Assembly: GCA_028690275.1 (NCBI GenBank)
Contig: JAQVBN010000007.1
Span: forward strand, 1 to 14,551
Length of the DNA stretch: 14,551 nt
DNA from: Minisyncoccota bacterium
GTDB lineage: Bacteria > Patescibacteriota > Minisyncoccia > Minisyncoccales > Minisyncoccaceae
Direction of reading: 5' to 3'
Position numbers and translations under genes: made by a program. How positions within the stretch are numbered: position 1 is the first letter of the stretch; every line of letters starts with the position of its first letter. This document shows, piece after piece, positions 5,063-12,016 of this stretch. The notes under the pieces are model-generated. The model was given only the letters and a program-made list of their open reading frames with translations, was not told the DNA's origin and did no database searches.

Positions 5063-5080
5063 TTTTACGTCTTTTTTTTT
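5048..5080 (+). terminator. Terminator overlapping the stop codon of the 4808 gene
   Basis: GACG (5048-5051) pairs with CGTC (5068-5071) and AAAAT (5054-5058) pairs with ATTTT (5062-5066) over a CTG loop, followed by nine T (5072-5080). The stop TGA (5060-5062) spans the apical loop. Confidence 0.75.
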
Positions 5081-5091
5081 ATACTTATTTG

Positions 5092-5100
5092 TGATATAGT
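5092..5100 (+). promoter_or_regulatory. Candidate extended -10 element for the serS operon
   Basis: TGA followed by TATAGT (5095-5100) matches the extended -10 form TGnTATAAT. No good -35 box is seen, as that position is a T-run. It lies after the terminator at 5048-5080 and would give a leader of about 22 nt before ATG 5129. Confidence 0.4.
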
Positions 5101-5128
5101 TTAAACCATAAAAGATAAATAAAATAAT

Positions 5129-6391
5129 ATGTTAGATATTAAATTCATCAGACAAAATATTGACGTCGTAAAAGATGCTTGCAACAAAAAGCAGATTAAT
5201 TCAGATATTATAGATCAATTAGTTGAAGTTGATAGAAAAAGATCCGAGTTAATGAAGAGCGTAGAAAACACAAGAAGACTTAAGAATGAAGCTAATGAAA
5301 GAATAAAGAATGCTTCTTCCGAAGAGAAAAAAGCAATTATTGAAGAAATGAAGAAAGTTAGTGATGATGAAAAAGAATTTCAAGAGATAGATAAAGAGTT
5401 TGAAAGATTGATGCTTTTAGTTCCTAATGTGCCTCATTCATCAGTTCCAAATGGTTCATCTGACGAAGATAATGTAGAAGTTAAAAATTGGGGAACAATT
5501 CCTAATTTTGATTTTCCTATTAAAGACCATGTTGAACTTGCAAAAGATTTAGACTTAGTTGATTTTGATAGAGGAAATAAAGTTTCCGGATTTAGAGGGT
5601 ATTATTTAAAAAATGAAGCCGCTCTTTTATCTTTTGCTATTTGGAATTTTGCTCTTGAAAAATTAATTGCAAAAGGTTTTGTTCCAATGATCGCTCCTTC
5701 TCTTGTAAGAGAATCTGCTTTAGTTGGTACAGGTTATTTACCACAACAAGAAGAAGATGTTTATAAAACAGATGATGGCATGTATTTAGCAGGAACTTCA
5801 GAGGTTGCTCTTATGAATTATCATTCAGGAGAAACATTATCAAAAGAAGAACTTCCTAAAAAATATGTTGGTTTTTCTCCTTGTTTTAGGACAGAAATTG
5901 GTAGTTATGGAAAAGATGTAAAAGGTATTTTAAGAGTTCATGAATTTTACAAATTAGAACAAGTTATTTTATGTGAAAGTAGTCAAGAAGAAATAGAAAA
6001 ACTTCACGAAGAGATAACAAGAAACTCTGAAGAAGTTTTAGAAGCATTAGAGCTTCCATATAGAAGAGTTTTGAATTGTAGTGGAGATCTTGGATTAGGA
6101 CAAGTTAAGAAGTTTGATCTTGAAGCTTGGGTTCCTTCTCAAAATAGATACAGAGAAACTCACTCTGCTTCATATTTTTATGACTTCCAAACAAGAAGAC
6201 TAAACATTAAATACAAAGAAGGAGGAGGAGAGGTAAAATATACTTATTCTTTAAATAATACCTTGATCGCTACTCCAAGAGTTCTTATTTCTCTATTTGA
6301 AAATCATCAACAAAAAGATGGATCTATTAAGATTCCAGAAGCTCTTCACAAATACTTGAATTTTACAGAAATTAAGCTTAAAAATGAATAA
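5129..6391 (+). CDS. serS: Seryl-tRNA synthetase
   Basis: SerS charges tRNA-Ser with serine in the cytoplasm. The 420-residue length is normal. The order of parts fits: an N-terminal start typical of the family (MLDIKFIRQN), a charged coiled-coil tRNA-binding arm (about 30-100), then the class II catalytic core. The core has the TSE motif in LAGTSEVALMNYH (221-231), motif 2 as FRTEIGSYGKDVKGILRVHEF (from 253, containing the ATP-binding Arg and HEF), and the DFQTRRLNIKY stretch (352-362). Motif 3 is recognisable as LNNTLIATPRVLISLFENHQ (375-394), although the usual Gly-Ser/Thr-Gly after Asn is changed. The ATG begins the family's standard N-terminus. It heads an overlapping operon with envelope genes; the next gene starts inside its last codons (8-bp overlap). 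Confidence 0.96.
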   Translation: MLDIKFIRQNIDVVKDACNKKQINSDIIDQLVEVDRKRSELMKSVENTRRLKNEANERIKNASSEEKKAIIEEMKKVSDDEKEFQEIDKEFERLMLLVPNVPHSSVPNGSSDEDNVEVKNWGTIPNFDFPIKDHVELAKDLDLVDFDRGNKVSGFRGYYLKNEAALLSFAIWNFALEKLIAKGFVPMIAPSLVRESALVGTGYLPQQEEDVYKTDDGMYLAGTSEVALMNYHSGETLSKEELPKKYVGFSPCFRTEIGSYGKDVKGILRVHEFYKLEQVILCESSQEEIEKLHEEITRNSEEVLEALELPYRRVLNCSGDLGLGQVKKFDLEAWVPSQNRYRETHSASYFYDFQTRRLNIKYKEGGGEVKYTYSLNNTLIATPRVLISLFENHQQKDGSIKIPEALHKYLNFTEIKLKNE

Positions 6392-7175
6392 AAAAACAAT
6401 TAAAATACAAGGATTAAAAATAGTGTATAAAAAAGAAGGTACCGGAACACCTATCATGATATTACATGGTTGGGGTGGTTCTTCTAAGTCGTGGGAAAGA
6501 ATTATCGAACTTCTTTCAGAAAAAAAATACATGGTTGTATGTCCTGATTTGCCTGGATTTGGAGAAAGCGAAACCCCCAAAGAACCTTGGAATATTAATC
6601 GATACATCTCCTTTGTTTTAGATTTTTTAGAGTCTCAAGACATAGAAGAATGTATTCTTTTGGGGCATTCTTTTGGTGGGGGATTAGCGACAAAAATATC
6701 TTCAGAGTATCCAAAAATTATTAACAAACTAATTCTTTGTGACGCTGCGGTTGTGAGATCAAAAGAAAGATTGAGTTTGCGTCAAAAGGTTGCTAAAATG
6801 GCTGCAAATATAGCAAAACCTTTAGTAGGCAATAAATTATATCAAGAAAAAATTCAACCAAAATTAAGACCTTTTGTTTATAAGGTTGCGGGTACTCGTG
6901 ATTATTATTCAGCCAATGAAATCATGAAAAAAACCTTCAAACAAGTATTCGCAGAAGACCTAAAAGCATTTTTAAGTAATATTAGAAAACCAACTCTTAT
7001 AGTTTGGGGAAAAGAAGATATCACTACACCGCTAGAAGATGCTTTTGAAATTGAAAAGATGATTGAATATTCAGAGGTTCAAGTAATAGAAGGAGTTAAG
7101 CATTCTCCTCATTTAACAAAACCAGAAGATTTAGCAAAAATAATAATAGAGTTCTTGAATAAAAAATATGATTAG
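6384..7175 (+). CDS. Alpha/beta hydrolase
   Basis: This is a soluble 263-residue alpha/beta-hydrolase-fold enzyme. The oxyanion-hole motif HGWGGSSKSW (28-37), the PDLPGFGES loop (54-62) and the nucleophile elbow GHSFGGG (94-100, Ser96) are clear. The acid is probably Asp212 in WGKEDITTP, and the base is His240 or His243 in VKHSPHLTKP. A helical cap lies between about 125 and 190. It has no signal peptide. The substrate is unknown; esterase, peptidase and C-C hydrolase members share these motifs. The start overlaps the end of serS by 8 bp and the end overlaps the MurF-like gene by 8 bp, which suggests translational coupling and perhaps a role in the same envelope pathway. Confidence 0.9.
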   Translation: MNKKTIKIQGLKIVYKKEGTGTPIMILHGWGGSSKSWERIIELLSEKKYMVVCPDLPGFGESETPKEPWNINRYISFVLDFLESQDIEECILLGHSFGGGLATKISSEYPKIINKLILCDAAVVRSKERLSLRQKVAKMAANIAKPLVGNKLYQEKIQPKLRPFVYKVAGTRDYYSANEIMKKTFKQVFAEDLKAFLSNIRKPTLIVWGKEDITTPLEDAFEIEKMIEYSEVQVIEGVKHSPHLTKPEDLAKIIIEFLNKKYD

Positions 7176-8709
7176 TGCTCTTATCCTTATCTCTATTATT
7201 GCTTTGTGGTTTATTTCTCAAATAAAGAGTTCTCTTTTTTGGATTTATTTATGGCAACTAAAGAATTATCATATAGGAAGGTTTAAAGATCATTTTAGAA
7301 CAAAAAAAGGAAGAGAGATTTTTTTTAATTTCTTTTTTCTTTCTAAAATTTTTACTTTGATTTTATTTGTATTGGGTTGGTTTACTTTTTTACCCCTCGT
7401 TTTTCTTATTTTGGATGGAGTTCTTTCTTTATATAAAGTTGTTAGACAAAAATTTAACTGTCCTATTTTCACTAAAAAAACAATTCTACTTTTTTCTTTA
7501 AGTGTTTTGGCTTTGATGGTTATTTTTAGAAATATAAGCTTTATTAATCTTTATGATTTTTCGGCTAAATTACTTCTAGTTAACGTGCTACTTCCTTTGA
7601 TTATTTCTTCGGTGGTTCTTCTTTTTCAACCCATCACAGTTGCTTTAAGGTATCGAATTTTAAATAAGGCTAAAAAGAAAAGAAGATCTTTGAAGAATTT
7701 AACTGTTATTGGAATAACTGGTAGTTATGGAAAATCTTCTACTAAAGAATTTCTTTATACCATCTTAACTTCTCATTATAGTGGTGTTAAAGAGACTCCG
7801 GAAAATAAAAATTCAGAGATGGGAATTTCTAATTACATATTAAATGAACTTAATGAAAAAGATCGATATTTTATCTGTGAAATGGGAGCATATAACAAAG
7901 GGGGGATAAAACTTTTATGCGATATTGCTGATCCTCAAATTGGAATTTTAACTGGAATAAATAACCAACACCTATCTACTTTTGGATCACAGGAAAATAT
8001 TGTTAAAACAAAATTTGAATTAATAGAATATGTTAAAAGTTTTTCTATTGTTAATTGGGATAATTATCTTATCAAAAACAATAAACAGTTTAATTCTTAC
8101 AAATATTCATACCTAGAAAAACAAGACATTTATGCTGAAAATTTAAAAATATTTAAAGATCATATTGAGTTTAATGTTTGCTTGAAAACAGGAGAAAAAG
8201 AATTTTTCAAAGCTAATGTTTTGGGTGGACATAATGTTTCTAATTTGTTAGGAGCTATTTTTGTTGCTTACAAATTAGGAATGACTTTACCAGAAATTAA
8301 AAAAGGAGTTGAAAAAATTACCTCAAATCAAGGAGGAATGACCTTATTTAAAAATTACATCGATGCCACCTATTCTTCAAATGCAAATGGAATTATCGCT
8401 CATTTAAACTTCTTAACTCTTTGGAAAGGAAAAAGAGTTATTGTAATGCCTTGCTTAATTGAACTACAAAAAGAATCTAAAAGAATTCATAGAGAAATTG
8501 GAAAGAAAATCGCTGAGGTTTGTGATTTGGCAGTTATAACAAGTTCTGATTGTCTAAAAGAATTAAAAGAGGGTGGTGGTGATAAAATAATTTTCGAGAA
8601 TAATTCTGAAAAAATATTCGGAATCTTAAAAAAGTACGACAAAAAGGATGATATTATTCTTTTAGAAAGTAGGGTGCCATTAGAATTAATAAAAAAAATC
8701 AAAAAATGA
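7168..8709 (+). CDS. Membrane-anchored MurF-like Mur ligase
   Basis: This 513-residue protein has an N-terminal membrane part with hydrophobic helices at about 3-18, 58-82, 105-120 and 135-160, fused to a Mur-ligase core. The ATP P-loop is GITGSYGKSSTKEF (182-195). The core also has the Glu of CEMGA (237-241), the HLSTFGS stretch (268-274), GGHNVSN (353-359) leading into the central domain, and a C-terminal Rossmann-like part. MurF adds D-Ala-D-Ala to the peptidoglycan precursor. Here the usual DSYNANP motif near the ligand site reads DATYSSN (399-405), and the last motif is altered too, so the added group may differ. Membrane anchoring is not found in canonical MurF. It overlaps the hydrolase by 8 bp and the aminotransferase by ATGA. 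A Mur ligase is well supported; MurF activity is only likely. Confidence 0.82.
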   Translation: MISALILISIIALWFISQIKSSLFWIYLWQLKNYHIGRFKDHFRTKKGREIFFNFFFLSKIFTLILFVLGWFTFLPLVFLILDGVLSLYKVVRQKFNCPIFTKKTILLFSLSVLALMVIFRNISFINLYDFSAKLLLVNVLLPLIISSVVLLFQPITVALRYRILNKAKKKRRSLKNLTVIGITGSYGKSSTKEFLYTILTSHYSGVKETPENKNSEMGISNYILNELNEKDRYFICEMGAYNKGGIKLLCDIADPQIGILTGINNQHLSTFGSQENIVKTKFELIEYVKSFSIVNWDNYLIKNNKQFNSYKYSYLEKQDIYAENLKIFKDHIEFNVCLKTGEKEFFKANVLGGHNVSNLLGAIFVAYKLGMTLPEIKKGVEKITSNQGGMTLFKNYIDATYSSNANGIIAHLNFLTLWKGKRVIVMPCLIELQKESKRIHREIGKKIAEVCDLAVITSSDCLKELKEGGGDKIIFENNSEKIFGILKKYDKKDDIILLESRVPLELIKKIKK

Positions 8710-9926
8710 AAACAGTCTCTATCTCACTTTCTCCAAATACAGAAAAAGATGATATTTCTTTAGCAATTAAAGAATTGAAATCAAAAAATAAAATAATCGG
8801 ACCAGAAATCCAAATTTTTGAAAATAACTTTAGAAATTATTTTAATTTTCTTTCTGTCTTTTCTTTGAACAGTGGAAGAAGCTCTCTTTTAGTAATATTA
8901 AAAGCCCTAGGAATAGAAGCGGGGGATGAGGTGATTGTGCAAGCATTTACTTGCAATGCCGTTATCAATCCTATTTTAAAACAGAAAGCTATTCCGGTAT
9001 ATATTGACATAGACCAAACTCTCAATATTAATATTTTAGAAATAGAGAAAAAAATTAACAACAAAACAAAAGCTATTATCGTTCAACACACTTTTGGAAT
9101 GCCGGCAAAAATAGAAGAGATAAAAAATATTTGCACAAAATACAATCTTTATTTAATAGAGGATTGTGCCCACGCCTTGGGAGCAAAATACAATAATAAA
9201 TATTGTGGAACTTTTGGAGACGTTGCCTTCTTTTCTTTTGGAAGGGATAAAGTAATCTCTTGTGTTTATGGTGGAATGATCGGAATTAATAATCCCAAAC
9301 TAGAAGAAAAGATTAAAATTATTTACGACACATTAGATTATCCAACTTTAAAGTGGGTTAACAATCAACTTAGACATCCTATTGTAATGAATTTATTTGT
9401 TCTTCCTTTATATAATTTTCTTAATATTGGAAAAGTTTTTTTAGAACTTTCAATTCGTCTCAACCTTATCTCTAAAGCAGTTACTGCTAAAGAATATATT
9501 GGAACCTTGCCTGAAAATTTTCCAGAGAAAATGCCTAACTCTATGGCTAAATTAGCTAATCACCAATTTAAAAAATTAGACCGATTTAATGAACATAGGA
9601 AAAAAATAGCTCAATACTATAAAGAACAAATTGGAGGATTGTTTGAAATAAATAAAGAAGCTATTTACCTAAAATACCCTTTAGTAGTTTCTGATGGAAA
9701 TAAAATTATCGAAAGTATGGCAAAATATAACATAATGCTTGAAGATGGTTGGAGAAAAAATGTTATCGTTCCGCCCAAAACTATTTTATGTAAAATGAAT
9801 TACAAAGAAGGGGAATGTCCTTTGGGGGAAGAAATGAGCAATAAAATAATCATCTTACCGACTCACATTAATATCACGAAAGAAATAGCAGAAAAAATAG
9901 TTTATCTTCTTAAAAGTTTGATTTGA
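8706..9926 (+). CDS. DegT/DnrJ/EryC1/StrS-type PLP aminotransferase
   Basis: This is a soluble fold-type I PLP enzyme of 406 residues, the usual length of sugar aminotransferases that act on nucleotide-linked keto-sugars. The family pattern is present: SLNSGRSSL (53-61) where the cofactor phosphate binds, GDEVIVQAFTC (73-83), the IEDCAHALGA motif (151-160) with Asp153 for the pyridine nitrogen, and FFSFGRDKVISCVYGGM (175-191) with Lys182 as the likely Schiff-base lysine. The C-terminus contains the conserved ILPTH-type strand. It starts within the stop of the Mur ligase (ATGA overlap). It may supply an amino sugar, or an amino compound that the neighbouring ligase uses; the context is suggestive but does not prove a substrate. 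Confidence 0.88.
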   Translation: MKTVSISLSPNTEKDDISLAIKELKSKNKIIGPEIQIFENNFRNYFNFLSVFSLNSGRSSLLVILKALGIEAGDEVIVQAFTCNAVINPILKQKAIPVYIDIDQTLNINILEIEKKINNKTKAIIVQHTFGMPAKIEEIKNICTKYNLYLIEDCAHALGAKYNNKYCGTFGDVAFFSFGRDKVISCVYGGMIGINNPKLEEKIKIIYDTLDYPTLKWVNNQLRHPIVMNLFVLPLYNFLNIGKVFLELSIRLNLISKAVTAKEYIGTLPENFPEKMPNSMAKLANHQFKKLDRFNEHRKKIAQYYKEQIGGLFEINKEAIYLKYPLVVSDGNKIIESMAKYNIMLEDGWRKNVIVPPKTILCKMNYKEGECPLGEEMSNKIIILPTHINITKEIAEKIVYLLKSLI

Positions 9927-9955
9927 CAATAAAGCTTTTATAGGAAAAAATAAGA

Positions 9956-9961
9956 TATAAT
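9956..9961 (+). promoter_or_regulatory. Candidate -10 box for the ybaB operon
   Basis: A consensus TATAAT sits 18 bases before ATG 9980, predicting a leader of about 12 nt. No matching -35 box is present. A consensus TTGACA (9923-9928, overlapping the previous stop) is 27 bases upstream, too far for a standard pair. Confidence 0.35.
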
Positions 9962-9979
9962 AATTTAAAAAATAAAAAT

Positions 9980-10237
9980 ATGTTCGACAAATTTAAACAA
10001 ATGAAGCAATTAAAAGAATTTGAAAATTCTCTTAAAAAACAAACTCTTTCTAAGGAAAAGAATGGTATTACGGTTACTCTAAACTTAAAAATGGAAATTT
10101 TAGATATTAAGCTAAATCCAGCTTTAGAAATAGGAGAACAAGAGAAAAAGGTTAGAGAATGTATTAATGACGCTATGAATGAAGCTAAAATGGAAATGGC
10201 TAAACAAGCTCAATCAATGGGAGGGTTTGGATTCTAA
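9980..10237 (+). CDS. YbaB/EbfC family nucleoid-associated protein
   Basis: This small (85-residue) soluble protein has the YbaB/EbfC layout: an N-terminal helix (MFDKFKQMKQLKEFENSLKK), a central beta part (GITVTLNLKMEILDIKLNP, residues 29-47) corresponding to the family's conserved GxVxVxxxG...I...dp region, and a long C-terminal helix (EKKVRECINDAMNEAKMEMAKQ) ending in a glycine/phenylalanine-rich tail. Family members are dimers that bind DNA without strong sequence preference. It is shorter than the usual 100-110 residues, mostly at the N-terminus. Elsewhere the gene often sits next to dnaX and recR; here it is followed 2 bp later by an unrelated TIM-barrel gene. No Shine-Dalgarno site is present. 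Confidence 0.82.
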   Translation: MFDKFKQMKQLKEFENSLKKQTLSKEKNGITVTLNLKMEILDIKLNPALEIGEQEKKVRECINDAMNEAKMEMAKQAQSMGGFGF

Positions 10238-10239
10238 TC

Positions 10240-10914
10240 ATGACTTTTTATCCTACACTTACAACTTTAGTAGATTATAGAAAAAAGATTGAAGAAATAA
10301 AAACGTTAAAACTTGAAAAAGTTTGCGTTTTTTTTACAGGACTTAATATTGATGAAAGAAAAACTCTTTTTGAAGAAATTAAAAAAACGGAAATAAAAGA
10401 AATTCCTTTTGCTCATATAAAAAATGATATGAGTTATGAAGAATTGGATTTTTTAATTAAAAACTATCACACCCAAAGGTTTAATATACACTCCGAAAAA
10501 GAGCATTCTTTGATATATGATTTTTCTCGATATAAAGATTTGATTTATATTGAAAATGTCTACGCTTCTTTTACCCAAGAAGAAATTAATAAGTGGGCTG
10601 GGGTTTGTATTGATTTCTCACATTTAGAAAATGACCGCCTTATTCGTCCAGAAGTATTTCGAAAAAATATTGAAATAGTAAAAACAAACAAAATCGGATG
10701 TAATCATATAAGTGCTGTTCAGTCAAAACCTTATATTAATAACGATGGTTTTGAACGTTATGATTATCATCTAGCCGACAATCTTTCTGATTTTGATTAT
10801 TTGAAGAAATACGACAAAAGTTTATTTTCTGATTTTTGCGCAATAGAACTTAATAATGAAATTTCTTTTCAATTAAAGGCGATAGATTATGTTAAAAAAA
10901 TAATAAATGAATAA
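10240..10914 (+). CDS. Predicted xylose-isomerase-like TIM-barrel protein of unknown function
   Basis: I do not recognise a named family. The spacing of acidic and histidine residues at the ends of predicted strands resembles the AP-endonuclease-2/xylose-isomerase-like TIM barrels, which bind divalent metals. The candidates are His84 (FNIHS), Glu105 (IYIENV), Asp125 and His128 (CIDFSH), His156 (CNHISA), His177 and Asp180 (YHLAD), and Glu203 (AIELN). At 224 residues it is smaller than usual, so some barrel elements may be short. There is no signal peptide. It begins 2 bp after ybaB and overlaps the following DUF4015 gene by 8 bp. The fold is inferred from motif pattern only; no reaction is assigned. 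Confidence 0.62.
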   Translation: MTFYPTLTTLVDYRKKIEEIKTLKLEKVCVFFTGLNIDERKTLFEEIKKTEIKEIPFAHIKNDMSYEELDFLIKNYHTQRFNIHSEKEHSLIYDFSRYKDLIYIENVYASFTQEEINKWAGVCIDFSHLENDRLIRPEVFRKNIEIVKTNKIGCNHISAVQSKPYINNDGFERYDYHLADNLSDFDYLKKYDKSLFSDFCAIELNNEISFQLKAIDYVKKIINE

Positions 10915-11974
10915 AAAAATAATAATTTTATTTTCAGTTCTTGTCGTTTTGATTTGTTTTTATTCTTTCCCCAGAAAAATAAACGTAGAAGAATTACCAA
11001 ATACTAATATAGAAGAACCATTATTGGAAACGATTCCAAAAATAGAAAATGCTATCTATTTGACGGGTTCTTATCTTACAAGCGAATATCGATTCGAAAA
11101 GATATTTTTTTTAATTGAAGAAACAGAAATAAATGCTGTTGTTATTGATGTAAAAGATTTTTCTGGAAAAATATACTTAAATATTGATAATGAAGTTTTG
11201 GACGGGGCTTTGCAGTTATGGGTAGAAACGGATAAAATAATAGAAAAACTTCACGATAAGGGAGTTTATGTCATAGGAAGAGTTGTTGTTTTCGAGGATC
11301 CTATTTTATCAAATAAAAAACCAGAACTTGCTATTAAAGATAATGATGGAAATATTTGGAAAGGATATGACGGTCTTCCATGGACCAATCCTAGTTCAAA
11401 AGAAGTTTGGGATTATAATATCTTAGTTGCTAAAGAGGCTTTAAATTTAGGTTTTGATGAAATTAATTTTGACTATATTAGATTTCCAACTGATGGAAAT
11501 TTAAAAATCATCAATTATACTCTTGAAGGAAAAACTAAAATTGAAACAATGGAAGAATTTTATATCTATCTAAGAAACAATCTTAAGGAGGCCAATCTTT
11601 CAATAGATTTATTCGGGTTAACAACATTAGTTAATGATATTGGTGTGGGGCAAAATATAGAAATTGCTTCTAGGTATTTTAACTATGTTTGCCCAATGGT
11701 TTATCCTTCCCACTATGCTGATGGTTTTGCTGGATACCTCGATCCTTCTGAATATCCTTATGAGGTTGTATATAAATCTTTAGATGAGGCTAATAAAAAG
11801 GTTGGCAATATAAGGCCATGGCTTCAGGCTTTTAATTTGATGGGGTATGAATATAAAAAAGAAGAAATACAAGCACAAATAAAAGCAACAAAAGACGCTT
11901 TGGGGGAAAATTACAATGGATATATGCTTTGGAATTCTAAAAATGAATATTTTTCAGAATATTTAAAAGATTGA
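10907..11974 (+). CDS. Extracytoplasmic glycoside-hydrolase-like protein (DUF4015)
   Basis: An N-terminal hydrophobic segment (residues 4-20, after MNKK) is followed by a low-complexity spacer and a catalytic-type domain from about 50 to the end, so the protein is probably exported and tethered to the membrane. The domain matches the putative glycosyl-hydrolase family DUF4015, a TIM barrel related to GH13-type enzymes. Visible motifs are NAVVIDVKDFSGKI (76-89), VIGRVVVFEDP (122-132), WTNPSS (159-164), EINFDYIRFPTDG (185-197, with likely catalytic Asp/Glu residues), CPMVYPSHY (262-270), RPWLQAF (303-309) and GYMLWNS (338-344). At 355 residues it is compact. It may act on an envelope or exopolymer glycan, though no substrate is established. 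It overlaps the preceding gene by 8 bp. Confidence 0.85.
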   Translation: MNKKIIILFSVLVVLICFYSFPRKINVEELPNTNIEEPLLETIPKIENAIYLTGSYLTSEYRFEKIFFLIEETEINAVVIDVKDFSGKIYLNIDNEVLDGALQLWVETDKIIEKLHDKGVYVIGRVVVFEDPILSNKKPELAIKDNDGNIWKGYDGLPWTNPSSKEVWDYNILVAKEALNLGFDEINFDYIRFPTDGNLKIINYTLEGKTKIETMEEFYIYLRNNLKEANLSIDLFGLTTLVNDIGVGQNIEIASRYFNYVCPMVYPSHYADGFAGYLDPSEYPYEVVYKSLDEANKKVGNIRPWLQAFNLMGYEYKKEEIQAQIKATKDALGENYNGYMLWNSKNEYFSEYLKD

Positions 11975-12001
11975 ACACTTTCCCATTCTTAAAAAATAAT
12001 A

Positions 12002-12007
12002 TATAAT
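12002..12007 (+). promoter_or_regulatory. Candidate -10 box for the femX-ftsQ operon
   Basis: A consensus TATAAT ends 9 bases before ATG 12017. Transcription would start near 12013-12014, giving a leader of 3-4 nt. The region at the proper -35 distance (11979-11984) is TTTCCC, a poor match. TTGAAC (11971-11976) lies 25 bases upstream and is probably too far. Confidence 0.4.
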
Positions 12008-12016
12008 ATATTCGAA

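Noticed and set aside
9923..9961. TTGACA and TATAAT as one promoter for ybaB
   Set aside because: The spacing is 27 bases, too long for a standard sigma70 promoter; only the -10 box is kept as a candidate.
10219..10225. GGGAGGG as a Shine-Dalgarno site for the 10240 gene
   Set aside because: It lies about 15 bases before the ATG and encodes the glycine-rich tail of YbaB, so both spacing and coding explain it otherwise.
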